Below are positions 46,173 through 57,531 of a stretch of DNA of 64,000 nt, one piece after another. Both the position numbers and the translations under genes were made by a program. The first letter of the stretch is position 1, and the number at the start of each line of letters is the position of its first letter. The notes below the pieces were generated by a model. That model saw only the letters and a program-made list of their open reading frames with translations, was not told the DNA's origin and ran no database searches. This DNA comes from Primulina eburnea (taxonomy: Eukaryota; Streptophyta; Magnoliopsida; Lamiales; Gesneriaceae), in contig NW_027331364.1 of NCBI RefSeq assembly GCF_022965805.1, forward strand, positions 124,001-188,000, given 5' to 3'.

Positions 46173-47256
46173 ATGCCTCCTAGACGGGTGATTAACCGGG
46201 AAGCCAGAGAGGAGGACAGAGAGCTTCGAGTTGAGGAGAGGGCCAATCCTCCGCCACCACCACCTCTAGACATGCAGGCACAGATGCTTGCAGGCATGAC
46301 GCAGTTCTTCGCACAGTTTGCGGGGAACCAAGCTACAGCAGCAGGTGCAGGGGCGAGACTCCAACCGGAAGCAGTGTACGAAAGGTTTAGGAGGATGAGT
46401 CCTAAGGAGTTTTCGGGTACCACTGACCCGATGGTAGCCGAGGGATGGATTAAGTCCATGGAGGTAATCTTTGACTTTATGGAACTGACCGATGCAGATA
46501 GGGTCAGATGCACCACGTTCCTTCTGACAGGTGACGCCAGGTTATGGTGGGAGAGCGCATCAGTGGCAGTCAATCTGCAAGTATTGCCAAGGAATGGTTT
46601 CAAGGAGGTCTTTTACTCCAAGTACTTCACTGAGGAAGTACGATCCAGACTCACCAATGAGTTTATGACGCTGCGACAGGGAGACAGTAGCGTGGCAGAA
46701 TTCGTGAGGAAGTTTGAAAGAGGGTGTCACTTCGTGCCCATCATTGCGAATGATGTACACGCAAAGTTGAGGCATTTTCTGAATGGTCTGCGGCCGATCC
46801 TGCGCCGCGATGTGAGAGTAGCTGGCCCTACTAGCTATGCGGTCGCCATATCTAGAGCATTGGCGGCAGAACAGGATCTGAAGAATATAGAGGCGGACAT
46901 ACAGGGCAAGAGGCCTTACCAGGCTCCACCGCATCATCAGTAGCAGCAGCATCAGAGGCCCCAGTTTAAGAAGTAGTATCAGGGGCCGCTAGGGAAGAAG
47001 CCGTATAATGGACCACCAAAGGGCAAGGGTCCAATTAAGCAGCAGGGGGCGCCTCAGAAGCCCGTTGCTTACCTAGTGTGTCCTAAATGCAACCGCCAGC
47101 ACCCGGAGCAGTGCTTATATGGATCAGGCAAGTGCTTCAAGTGTGGAGCTAGCGACCACATGCTGAAAGAGTGCCCGCAGTGGAAGCAGCCAACCCAGGG
47201 CAGGGTATTCACCATGCATGCGCAGGAGGCGGACCCTGACACCACTTTACTGACTG
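46173..47256 (+). pseudogene. B gag, exon 1 of gag-pol
   Basis: Start chosen at ATG 46173 (MPPRRVINREAREEDRE), as the upstream extension is leader. Residues about 70-230 are the capsid core (FSGTTDPMVAEGWIKSMEVI, RLWWESASV, FMTLRQGDSSVAEFVRKFER). A basic, Gln/Pro-rich linker follows, then a CCHC zinc knuckle CFKCGASDHMLKEC (about 47,136-47,177) for RNA packaging. TAG codons at 46941 and 46974 interrupt the linker, both plausibly former CAG. The exon ends at a splice donor, ACTG/GTAACC. Confidence 0.88.
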
Positions 47257-47430
47257 GTAACCTTTTCTACCTAACCTCAGTATTATTTTGCCTTGCATGT
47301 GGAATTTTTACTTTGGATTATTAGCGTGCTAGTAATAGTTTGTGTGCCTTGGGATATTGAGTTCTATTATGCTTGAGGTATGTTAGTAAGTTTGGGGATA
47401 TAAGTTTTTTGTTGTGCTAACGCATCTCAG
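47257..47430 (+). other. Probable spliceosomal intron in B gag-pol
   Basis: 174 bp, T-rich, starting GTAACC and ending CATCTCAG, with TGCTAAC ten bases upstream of the acceptor. Joining the flanks at the GT and AG boundaries gives a continuous frame (…LLTG-N-IFIK…) from the zinc knuckle into the protease. Unspliced RNA hits an in-frame TAG at 47322, so it would make Gag with about 22 extra residues. Confidence 0.7.
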
Positions 47431-47792
47431 GAAACATTTTTATTAAGAGATTATCCACAACTGCACTGATAGACTCAGGAGCCACTCACTCCTTCATATC
47501 GGAGACGTTTGCTAATCATTTGGACCTCAAGTCCATTGGTCTAGACTTGAACTTTTCAGTGACAGTCCCATCAGGGGAAGAGCTGTTAGCTACCAGGGTG
47601 GTCAGAGATATCGATCTAGAACTGAATGCCCACCTAGTATATGCAGATTTAATCCTATTGCCGATGCCAGAATTCGACATCATATTGGGAATGGACTGGC
47701 TGACTAAGAACAGAGTTCTTACTGACTTTCAAAAGAGATCAGTTCTAGTCAGACCATCGGGCATGGAGCAGTTTCTTTTTGAGCCAGCCAGA
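47431..47792 (+). pseudogene. B protease
   Basis: Starts at the putative acceptor. The active site LIDSGATHSFIS (about 47,470-47,505) is intact, and the distal motif DIILGMDWL is at about 47,680-47,706. It would release Gag and Pol products. A TAG at 47793-47795 follows, after which the same frame continues into RT. Confidence 0.87.
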
Positions 47793-47810
47793 TAGAGGAG
47801 TTTCCCGCGT

Positions 47811-49142
47811 ATGATCTCTTGCATGCAGGCATGGAGACTCATTTCGAAGGGGTGTCAGGCCTTCTTGGCCAGCGTTATCGCAGCACCTGACATGCCCACT
47901 CCATTGCTATCAGATGTGCCAGTAGTCAGAGAATTCCCAGACGTCTTTCCTGAAGACGTAACAGGCCTTCCACCAGAGAGAGAGGTGGAGTTTGCAATCG
48001 ATCTCATGCCAGGCACAGTGCCAATCTCTAAGTCACCGTACAGATTAGCCCCAGCAGAGATGTTAGAACTTAAGCAGCAGATTCAGGAGCTCTTAGACAA
48101 GGAGTTTATTCGCCCGAGTTTCTCACCGTGGGGCGCACCAGTACTGTTTGTAAAGAACAAGGATGGGAGCATGAGACTGTGCATCGATTACCGTGAGCTG
48201 AACAAGGTAACGATAAAGAATAAGTACTCGTTGTCTAGAATCGAAGACTTGTTTGATCAGTTGCAGGGAGCTATCGTGTTCTCTAAGATAGATCTTCGAT
48301 CAAGGTACCATCAGCTGAAAGTGAAGGATGCAGATGTCCACAAGACAGCTTTCAGGACCAGATATGGGCATTACACGTTCTTGGTGATGCCATTTGGATT
48401 TACAAATGCTCCAGCAATTTTCATGGACCTCATGAGCCTAGTATTTCAGCCCTACCTTGACCAATTCGTCATAGTATTCATTGACGACATCCTTATATAC
48501 TCGAAGAGCCATGAGGAGCATAACCAACACTTGAGGACAGTTTTACAGGTTCTGCAGAGTCGCAAGTTGTTTGCGAAGTTTAGTAAGTGCGAGTTTTGGC
48601 TGCAGAAAGTTGCATTTTTTGGGCATATAGTATCTAGCCGTGGAATCGAGGTGGATCCAGCGAAAGTAGCAGCTGTCAAGGAATGGGTTGAACCGAAGAA
48701 TGCATCAGAGATCCTCTTGGGTTTAGCTGGTTACTACCGTAAGTTTATTAAGGGATTTTCGTCCATAGCAGTGCCACTTACTTCACTAACCAAGAAAAAT
48801 GCCCAATTTCTGGGGAGTGATGAATGTCAGAAGAGCTTCGATACTTTGAAGCAAGCTCTTATTTCAGCGCCAGTCCTAGCCATGCCATCAGGGCAAGGAG
48901 ACTTTGTGCTATATACCGATGCATCTAAGCTCGGGTTAGGCGCAGTATTGATGCAGCAGGGTCGGGTCATAGCTTATGCTTCCAGGCAGTTGAAAGTGTG
49001 CGAGAAGAACTACCCAATGCACGACCTTGAGTTAGCCGCCGTTGTCTTCGCACTGAAAATTTGGAGACACCACCTATACGGCGAGAAATGCCAGATTTTC
49101 ACCGATCATAAGAGTCTCAAATATTTCTTCATGCAGAAATAG
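47811..49142 (+). pseudogene. B reverse transcriptase and RNase H
   Basis: 443 codons. [19 protein letters not shown] lead-in, [29 protein letters not shown] and polymerase box FIDDILIYS (about 48,478-48,504). In the [14 protein letters not shown] motif the Gly is Arg here (RSRYHQ). RNase [50 protein letters not shown]. It ends at TAG 49140-49142, likely a former CAG or GAG, after which the frame goes on. Confidence 0.92.
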
Positions 49143-49148
49143 CTGAAT

Positions 49149-50266
49149 ATGAGACAGAGACGGTGGTTGGAACTTGTGAAAGATTACGACTGCGAAATTA
49201 GCTACCATCCGTGGAAGGCTAATGTTGTCGCGGACGCTTTGAGCAGAAAAGTGGCAGTTGTCGCTCAGTTGTCAGCACAGAGACCGCTTCAGTCTGAGAT
49301 TCAGAAGTTTGGTCTAGAGATTTATCGTGAGGGCAAAGCTCCTAGGCTCTCTAATCTGACAGTCAAATCTGATTTGCTAGACCGTATTCGGGCAGGACAG
49401 TCTTCAGATGAGCAGCTACAGAAATGGAGACTGAAAGATGAAGCCAAGGGCAGTGTTTTGTACACAGTTTCAGACGGCATTGTGAGAAATAGAGGTAGAA
49501 TGTGGGTGCCTAGTGGTAGTTCAATCAGACATGATATTTTGACAGAGGAACACGCATCTCCGTATTCTATCCACCCAGGAGGTACCAAGATGTATAAGGA
49601 CTTGCAGATTCTGTATTGGTGGCCAGGGATGAAGAGAGACATCCGCAGGTTTGTGTCTGAATGCCTCACTTGTCAACAGGTGAAGGCAGAACATCAGAGG
49701 CCAGCGGGATTGGTTAAGCCACTCCCCATCCCAGAGTGGAAATGGGAGAACATCACGATGGACTTCGTCATTAGATTGCCTAGGTCAGTCAGAGGATTTA
49801 ATGCCATTTGGGTTGTTGTAGACCGACTCACGAAGTCAACGCACTTTTTGCCAGTGAAGACGACTTTCTCCATAACGCAGTATGCAGAGTTTTATATCAA
49901 GGAGATATTCCGTTTGCATGGATTCCCAGTTTCAATTGTGTCCGACATGGACCCGAGATTCACATCGTCCTTCTGGAAGAGCTTACATGCAGCCATGGGG
50001 ACGAAGTTGCTGTTCAGTACAGCCTTTCACCCGCAGACAGACGGCCAGTCTGAGCGAGTGATTCAGATTTTGGAGGATTTGCTAAGGGCCTGTATGATTG
50101 ATTTTCAAGGAAGTTGGGAGTCTAAGCTACCTCTAGTGGAGTTCACATACAACAACAGTTTCCAAGCATCCATAGGTATGGCTCCCTATGAGGCGTTGTA
50201 TGGAAGGAAGTGCAGGTCACCAGTTCATTGGGATGAAGTTGGTGAGAGAGCAGAACTTGGTCCAGA
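49149..50266 (+). pseudogene. B RNase H end and integrase
   Basis: Continues in the same frame: ADALSRK closes RNase H, then the HHCC finger (SIHPGGTKMY, CLTCQQ) and the catalytic core with MDFV (first Asp), SDMDPRF (second; the usual DRDPRF is changed) and [11 protein letters not shown] (third). An intact 380-codon piece. One missing base near 50,266 throws the remainder out of frame. Confidence 0.9.
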
Positions 50267-50763
50267 AATAATCAGCAGACCGCAGCCGTAGTAGCCAAGA
50301 TTCGGGACAGAATGAAGACCGCCGAAAGCCGTCAGAAGAGCTATGCTGATAAGAGAAGGATAGATCTCGAGTTTGCCGTCGGAGATCACGTATTCGTCAA
50401 GATAGCACCCATGAAGGGTGTGATGAGATTTGGGAAAAAGGTCAAGCTGAGTCCGAGGTTCATTGGGCCGTTTGAGATTTTGGAAGCCTATCGTGTTGCC
50501 CTTCCGCCGAATCTGGCCGGGGTGCACAATGTGTTCCATTTCTCGATGCTAAGGAAATACCTAGCTAATCCTTCGCATATTCTGAGTTATGAGCCGTTGC
50601 AGCTTGCTTCAGTCCAAATCCTAGACAGGCAAGAGCGCACACTCCGGAACAAGGTGACTAAGCTAGTCAAAGTTCGGTGGTTAAACCAATCAGTGGAAGA
50701 GGCTACTTGAAAGTCAGAGGCAGATATGAGACTTCGCTACCCGGAGTTATTCGGTAAGACTTA
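50267..50763 (+). pseudogene. B integrase C terminus and chromodomain
   Basis: In the shifted frame: GDHVFVKIAPMKGVMRFGK and VFHFSMLRKY (GPY/F module), then LVKVRWLNQSVEEAT, the chromodomain-like tail, where TGG has become TGA (50708-50710) before the final segment MRLRYPELFG. This tail is thought to bind heterochromatin marks during insertion. Confidence 0.87.
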
Positions 50764-50787
50764 ATTTCGAGGACGAAATTTTTATAA

Positions 50788-50800
50788 GTAGGGGAGGAAC
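50788..50800 (+). other. B polypurine tract
   Basis: TAGGGGAGGAAC-type run adjoining the 3' LTR start TGTAGTGCCC. Confidence 0.8.
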
Positions 50801-52257
50801 TGTAGTGCCCAAATTCAGTACGTGTATAACCAATGAATTCATTTAATTATTAAATCATTTAATTAATTTTAAATGAGTCTTAGCTATGCTTAATTTAATT
50901 AAATGCATTTTTTTAAATTATTTATGTTTATGTGATGTACGTTAAAATATTTTTCAAGTTTCATGTTTCAGGCGATTATTCGAGGCGGGATTAAGGAAAA
51001 GACCCGGTGACGATTTTGGAAATTTTATGCGATATTTTATTTAAAGTTGAGGATGGGGTGTTTTAAGTGACTTATCAAGTTTTAGTATTTTTAAAAGTCT
51101 AAATTTTATCACTAGGTGATTTAATGATTTTAAATTGTTAAGGGATATGTTTGGGAGCATCTCATTTTAAAATTTGGAGATTTTATAAAAAGTTACAAGG
51201 AGCTAGCATTTTATTAGCATTCTAAATAACATGTTGAGGGGTATTTTAATTGGCCTTTTTAATTACCATGTTAAAGGTTAATTAAGTTTAATTTATTTCT
51301 TAATTACTAAAACACACGCAAACACACCTTTTTACACACACTAATAACGTAAAACACAACACACACATACACAATTCTTTATACTCTTTCCCTTTCATTT
51401 TTTTAAGAAGAAAATCTTAGGGTTCTTGACACCATAGCAGCCGCCCCAACCCCTTCAAAACTTTTCAGAATTTTCGTGTGAATTCTTCAAGGATTTTGTG
51501 CCACGGTCGTCCCGGATCAAGCCTCGCACCGTTTCCGCTTCGATATCGCCGGTTCGGTAACGTTTATTATCAAAAAGCACGTATATTATGTTCTTGATGC
51601 ATCGATCATGTCATATTATGCGTGCATTGTTATTTATGCATAAAACCATGTGTATGTTTTGTAGAGGTTTGAGCAATCAGGTTTAAATCGCTTTTGGAGC
51701 CCTTCTTAGATCTAAAAATCCCGTTTTTACTGTTCCTCCTTAAACTGCGAATTTTCAGTCGAGATTTTGAGAAAACATTCCACTACAAAATTTTAGAACT
51801 TTTTGATACCTTCGATTCGATATAAAATTCGAGATTTTTGGATGAAAATTGAGTGAGTAATGGCGTTTTTCGTGGGACTGTTCAAACTGCGACTTTTACG
51901 AAAATTTGTGTTCTTGAAGTTTAATTGTTGCAGGCTTCATTGGAGATCGACGGCCGATCCTAGTTGCACCTACGTATGATTATTATGATGTTGGGTTGAT
52001 ATATTGTTTGTCGTTTAGTGTCGATAGGTACTCGAGCACTTTAGTAGTCGTAGGAATCGAGTTGGTGTCAATTACCACGTTTTTGACTTGTATGTACCAT
52101 AGGGTGAACATCGTTGCTTGGGATGTTGTACGGAAGTGATTTGATGTTATAGTATGCTAGGATGGGTCTCGGGGTGTCGATTCATAGTCCGTGCAACCGA
52201 GTCTAGAAAGTTGATCAAAGCATGTACAAAATTTTCGTAAGTTCGCGATCACAGTAA

Positions 52258-52445
52258 GTACACGGACACGTACACGGACCCTGACACGGGGTCCGTGTCT
52301 TTGTTTCTCCTTGGAGTCTTTTTCTAGAGTCTACACGGACCCCCACACGGATCCTGACACAGGGTCCGTGTCCACCCTTCTTTCCGAACCTTTTCACCCG
52401 AGCCTACACGGACCCCTACACGGATGTAGGCACGAGGTCAGTGTC
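52258..52445. repeat. CACGGACCC hairpin array, B 3' LTR
   Basis: Same array as in the 5' LTR with one added ACACGGACACGT segment and some decayed units (for example CACGAGGTCAGTG). Confidence 0.82.
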
Positions 52446-52768
52446 CTTCATATTTTGGGAAAAATACGATAATATGTTTGAGGTTTGATGTCAGGGTTTA
52501 GTACAAGGATTCACAAGGTCGAGTCATGGGAATTTTAGAAACGTCCTAAGGAATTGAACGAACTCGTAAGTAAGCATGATTATCTACGTCTAAGTTATGC
52601 AATTTAAGCAATTGAATTCAAGTTAGTATGTGCAGCAGCGACGGCCCCGATCGAAGTCCAATGAATCCCTCAATGCCAAGTAAGTATGTATGACGTGCAA
52701 GAAAATATTTTAAGTTTTTGAGGTATGCTAAATGTCTTGTGACCAAATTATGTTTAGGATTGGAAAGC

Positions 52769-52886
52769 GTTAAATTATGAACGGGGACCAATCCGCCCGT
52801 TAAATTATGAACGGGTTAGATCGTGGTTGGAAAGCGTTAAATTATGAACGGGGACCAACTAGCCCGTTAATTATGAACGGGGAACT
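52769..52886. repeat. Expanded GTTAAATTATGAACGGG repeats, B 3' LTR
   Basis: Four units in two pairs, the second pair following a copy of GGTTGGAAAGC. The duplication of about 66 bp is absent from the 5' LTR. Confidence 0.85.
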
Positions 52887-53372
52887 CATGTATGTGGCAG
52901 TGGATACGTCCCTGTCAGCCCAGTACTGTGGTTTGTGTGATCAGGCATTTATTATGTTATGGGTCACTTGCTTTGAAACATGCCTCTACGCAAAATGATG
53001 AAGCTATGTATGTTCAAGTATGCAGTATGTTTATGAAAGTTTATGTTGATGGCATGTCTAGTTATGTATGTACGTATGTTCAAGTTTATTATGCAAGTTC
53101 AAGTTTCAAGTTATGTACGGCCTATTTTAAAGTTGCATGCGGTTTTATTACGTAGTACTCGTTATTCCAGTTTTTACGTGTTGAGTCTTTAGACTCACTA
53201 AACTTGATCGATGCAGGTGAGTATGTTGGTGAGGAGACAGGAGGTGGCGACCAAGTGGCAGGCTTGGACTGAGCGGGAGGCTAACCCGAGGACCGCAATG
53301 TTTAAGTTTTATGCAAAAGTTAAATTACTCTGATTTTATGTTTGATGCGAGATGTTTTGAGAAAACTTTTCT

Positions 53373-54132
53373 CACTACAAGAAAAAATGCTTATGGTGAC
53401 ATTCATAAATGTCATCATATTCAATATTTAGTGGCATTTAAGTTTTAGTGACACCTCCAACAAATTTCATCTATTCCAATGTCGTCTTAAACTTACTGAC
53501 ATTTTTTAATGTCATTATAAGATGTTAATGACAACTTCATACGTGTTACTAATAATTCATATAATGACAATTTTAAATGTCAGGAAAACTCATATTTAAA
53601 TACATTTATAGATGCCTTGTTATTATAGAAATAATGACAAATTTATATGTCAGTTAAAATCATTTATAATGACAACTAAAAGTGTCGTATATGTTATTTA
53701 TAGTGACAATAACAAATGTGGGAATATTTTGGGTTCGATAAATATAGGAGAAGTGAAATTAGATAAAATAAATGTGAGAATAAAAAAACATATTAGATTA
53801 GTTATCATGACATTTTTAATTGATGTCATTTTTTATATGGAGGGAGACAATTATTTTCCCTCCTCCAATATTTATCTAACCCAAATATTCACACACTTAT
53901 TTATAGTGAAATTTTTTAGTTTTTAACGATTTTTTACGATGTGGGAAAAGTAATTGTTTTGCTTCATATAAAAGATGACATCAATTAAAAATGTCATGAT
54001 AACTAATCTAATATGTTTTTTTATTTTACACATTATTAATTTTTTACAAGTGTCATTATTAAGTATTTGTAACAACATTTAATTAAAAGTGTCTACAAAA
54101 AAGTGTCACATTAGCCATTTATTGTTGTAGTG
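53373..54132. mobile_element. Non-autonomous CACTA (En/Spm) element
   Basis: 760 bp with ends CACTACAAGAAAAAATG and, inverted, CACTACAACAATAAATG, and the 3-bp duplication tct (53370-53372, 54133-54135), the size used by CACTA transposases. Subterminal ATGACA/TGTCAT repeats, probably transposase sites, occur many times. No transposase coding is present; the 104-codon frame at 53612-53926 is chance and crosses a hairpin arm. It must be moved by a transposase encoded elsewhere. Confidence 0.92.
53717..54033. repeat. Foldback inside the CACTA element
   Basis: About 53,770-53,868 pairs with 53,945-54,033 in reverse, including a nearly perfect 60-bp core (around 53,781-53,840 and 53,966-54,025). 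A further segment at 53,717-53,755 is related in inverse to 53,868-53,900. Transcribed, it forms a long hairpin. Confidence 0.8.
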
Positions 54133-54262
54133 TCTTTTACCAAAATCTTTATTGTGAATGGATGATGTAGTGACGACCGTATTGATTTTATTTTCGTATT
54201 TAAGAAATTTTTTAATTTTTCCTCAAATTTTGAGTATGAAAAGTACGGTACGTTACAATAAG

Positions 54263-55153
54263 TCAATGTAGTATTGGGAGATCGGCTCAAGTAGGATATA
54301 CTTGGATTTCCCTAAATCACATACTTACTGTTATTATATGCATTGATTTGATTATTATATGTTGTTCTATTGATTTGTAGGGAGCATGTATTAGATGAGT
54401 ATTAGATGAGTAATTTTGTGACAGAAGTGCCTGATAGTGGCGGGATCGCCACGGGCACATTGCACGATGTCACAAGATAGTGTATTGGCGATAGTGCCAA
54501 AGTCTGTCACCGAATGATTGGCTATCGATGTGGATAAAATTGGAGTTTCTTCTATTACTGGTGATCGATACCATATCGATGTGGATAGAATCGGAGTTTC
54601 TTCAATTACTGGTGATCGATATGGAATGCCAACGTCTGGAAACCGAGATCCCTAGGCTAGAATTGATTCTAGTCTAAGTCGTGGAGTCACGAGCATTGTC
54701 AACAGTTTAATATTGATTATGTTTCCAAGTTTGATACGTATTGCTGTTACCTGTTCATGATTTTATGTTTATCATATGATTACATGTTTCATTGATTTAT
54801 ACTGGGATTATATTCTCACCGGAATTATCCGGCTGTTGTTGTGTTTGTATGTGTGCATGACAACAGGTGGGACCGGATCAGGGTTGAGAAGATGACGAGA
54901 GGTCAGGATTAGAGTGGAGACCGCGGACTTTGATGTTGATGTAAATTGGGTTTGAACACTTGATAGCTAGTTGTTGAAGCTTAGTTTGAATGTATGTTGT
55001 ACAGGACTTGTTCCTTATGTTATACGGATATGTATAATAGTATGATTTCTATTACGTTCCGCATTTTAAAAAAAATTTAGACCTTGTTTATTATAATTGA
55101 TTAAATTGTCCTAATAATTGATTAAGAGTATAATTAGCGTCCGGGTCCCCACA
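54263..55153 (+). repeat. A 3' LTR, second part
   Basis: Resumes after B with TCAATGTAG and ends GGGTCCCCACA. It matches the 5' LTR from about 36,800 onwards, for example the region of the tgtgcatgacaacagg motif (54,851 versus 37,377). Confidence 0.9.
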
Positions 55154-55552
55154 CGCAGACAGGTGAGTTTTTTTTAAATAAATAAATAAATTTCGGGCAG
55201 CCCAGTCAGAGGGGGACCTGAAAAGTTCGGGTCCGGGGTGATTTTCTAATTTTTTAAAATTTTGGGTTAAATTGATATTTTGTGAAAATACAAACGATTT
55301 ACCCTTACAATAATTTTGACAAAATCAATTTCTTACAACATAAATAATTACATATAATTTTATTTATGGTAAAAGGTTTTTTAGAAGAAGTTTAATTACT
55401 TGAAATTAAATAAAAGTATTTATTTAATTAGATAAATATGGTGGTTAGTGATAATTTATGAGATACACGATTTATTGATAATATGTAATATTATGGAATT
55501 TATATAATATATGATATTATATTTTAAAAGGATGATTGAGAGCCATGACCAA

Positions 55553-57531
55553 TGTGGGGACTCGGACGCTAATCGAGTTCTTAATCATCATTGGGGTTAA
55601 TTAATCAATTATAAAACAGGATCTAATTTTTTTTTTTAAAATACGGAACGTAGTGAAATCAACTAATATACATATCAGTATAAAATACAATACAAGTCCT
55701 GTACTGCATGCATTAAAACTAAACTAAGGTTTAAAAACTAATGTCAAGTGTTCAAACCCTATTATACATCATAATCAAAGTCTGTAGTCTCTATTCTAAT
55801 CACGATCTCTCTCTTCATCTCCTGGACCCTGATCCTGCCCCACCTGTTGTCATGTACACATACAAACAAAACAACAGCCGGATAACTCCGGTGAGAATAA
55901 ATCCCAGTATAAATCAACGAAACATGCAATCATATAAACAAATATAAAGCATGTAATCAGGTAACAAATATATGTATCAAAATCTGAAACATAAACAATC
56001 ATAGACTATCGCCAATGCTCATAACTCTATCATTCAGACTAGACTCAATCCTAGTCTAGGGATCCCGGTTTCCAGATGTGGTATTCCTATATCGAATTCC
56101 GTAATAGAAGGAACTCTGATCCTAATACTCGATATAACCAAATATGGTGTTCCTATATCGAATTCCTTAATAGAAGAATTCCAATCCTATTTACTCGATA
56201 TAACCAAACATCCGGTGTCCTGACCTAACCGTCATGGACTATAGCTCTATCGCTAATATTCTATCTTGAGACATCGTACAATGTGCCCGTAGCGATCCCG
56301 CCACTGTCAGGTACTTCCGTCCCAAGATTTCTATACTATCCTGTGACATCGTGCAATGTGCCCGTGGCGATCCCACCACTATCAGGCACTTCTGTCACAA
56401 GATTACTCGTCTAATACCTGCTATCTATAACTCAAGAGAACAAGTATATCAGTCAAATCAATGCAAATATCAATGCAGTAAAGTAAAGTATGTGATTTAG
56501 GGAAACTCAAGTCTGAACCGACTCAAGTCGATCTCCCAATACCACATTGACTTATACCTTTCTTTCGTCGGTTTCTGGCTCAGTCGAAGTCCTGAATTCA
56601 CAGTCTGTCTGGCAATGACAATATCAATAATCTCATGTCAATATACCTTTCAAATCAATAACAATCTGATCAATCTGGATTTAATTCAAAATCAACGGCA
56701 TAACGGTACAATTTCAATATCCCCGTTAATACAATAACCTCAGATCACAGTTACAATCCATAACCCATATTCAATACAATCCGTAATCCAATCACAATTC
56801 AAATCTGTCTGGTATAAATCAATATACCCTAAAAATTCATAACAATTCCATAATCAGTCCGTTTCTCAATCTGACTTCGATTCTACGATGTCTAACATGT
56901 CAAGAACATCATATATGAATTCCATTCAATTCTGAGAATATCATAATTTCAAAGCATGTCAAAACGTAGTAAAACTTACGTCCAGTTGTAGCCTACGTTT
57001 CTAGGAACTCGGTACCGAAGTCAGATTCAAAATCAGACGGACGGATTTCTCACAAAAGACGTAAGGATTTTCAGCAAATTCCCTCAGACCTTTTCTCGAT
57101 TTCTTACTGAATTTCGAATGAATTTCAGTTTATATATATCAATGCATGTCATGAGGTGTCACAATTTTCGCAAAACACGTAGCACCGCGGGTGCGCTCAT
57201 GCCTCGGCAGTATTTTCATTTTCTGAATTTCCACGACCGCGGGTGCGGTCTTGTTTGCACCGCGGGTGCGGTCCTGCACCGCGGGTGCAGTCTTGTTTCT
57301 TACCGTGGGTGCGGTGAGGCTACTGGAATTTGCCCCAACTTTCTGTCCATGCACCGCGGGTGCGGTGTCTTCCTGAGCGCGGGTGCGGTGTTGCTTCGGC
57401 AACACATTCTAAAATTCAGAATAAATGGCCGCACATTATCTTAAATCATGTCTCAATTGGCCCTTCAATAATCACGTTAAATTATAAGTCAATAATCTTT
57501 GATTGACAGTGATTAATTCTCGGGCATTACA
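55553..57531 (-). mobile_element. Element L: solo LTR of the A/N/D type
   Basis: 1,979 bp from TGTGGGGACT to CGGGCATTACA, flanked by accaa on both sides (55548-55552, 57532-57536), with no internal sequence. The sense strand is minus by comparison with D. A TATA box (minus strand GATATATATAAAC, 57,128-57,140) lies about 45 bp after its GC array. Confidence 0.9.
57180..57410. repeat. ACCGCGGGTGCGGT array in L
   Basis: About seven full or partial units of CACCGCGGGTGCGGT in the U3 position that holds GCGCATATGCGC arrays in L's relatives A, N, D and I. The motif is that of solo LTR F. Confidence 0.87.

Larger units (their letters stand above)
43329..54257 (+). mobile_element. Element B: Tekay/Del-like chromovirus
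   Basis: Inserted in A's 3' LTR with TSD ataag (43324-43328, 54258-54262). LTRs of 2.6 kb, Met-type primer site, gag with zinc knuckle, a probable intron, protease, RT, RNase H, integrase, chromodomain, purine tract. Gag and pol share one frame. Four nonsense codons and one frameshift make it inactive. The 3' LTR contains a CACTA element. Confidence 0.93.
50801..54257 (+). repeat. B 3' LTR, with CACTA insertion
   Basis: Close copy of 43329-45935, longer by the 760-bp CACTA element plus its 3-bp duplication and by extra short repeats at 52,769-52,886. Divergence from the 5' LTR appears low, a few per cent by eye. Confidence 0.92.
36397..55153 (+). mobile_element. Element A: chromovirus, full-length, interrupted by B
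   Basis: Flanked by cgcag (36392-36396, 55154-55158). Order: 5' LTR, Met-type primer site, gag, protease, RT, RNase H, integrase, chromodomain, purine tract, 3' LTR, the last split at 43328 by B. Without B and its duplication A would be about 7.8 kb. All coding parts carry stops or frame changes. The 5' LTR is about 470 bp shorter than the 3' LTR because of a rearrangement. Confidence 0.92.

Noticed and set aside
53612..53926. 104-codon frame in the CACTA element as a transposase fragment
   Set aside because: It crosses a hairpin arm, is AT-driven in composition, and has no transposase motif.
57180..57410. CRISPR-like array
   Set aside because: Units are short and palindromic, spacing is irregular, spacers are similar among copies, and the setting is a plant LTR.
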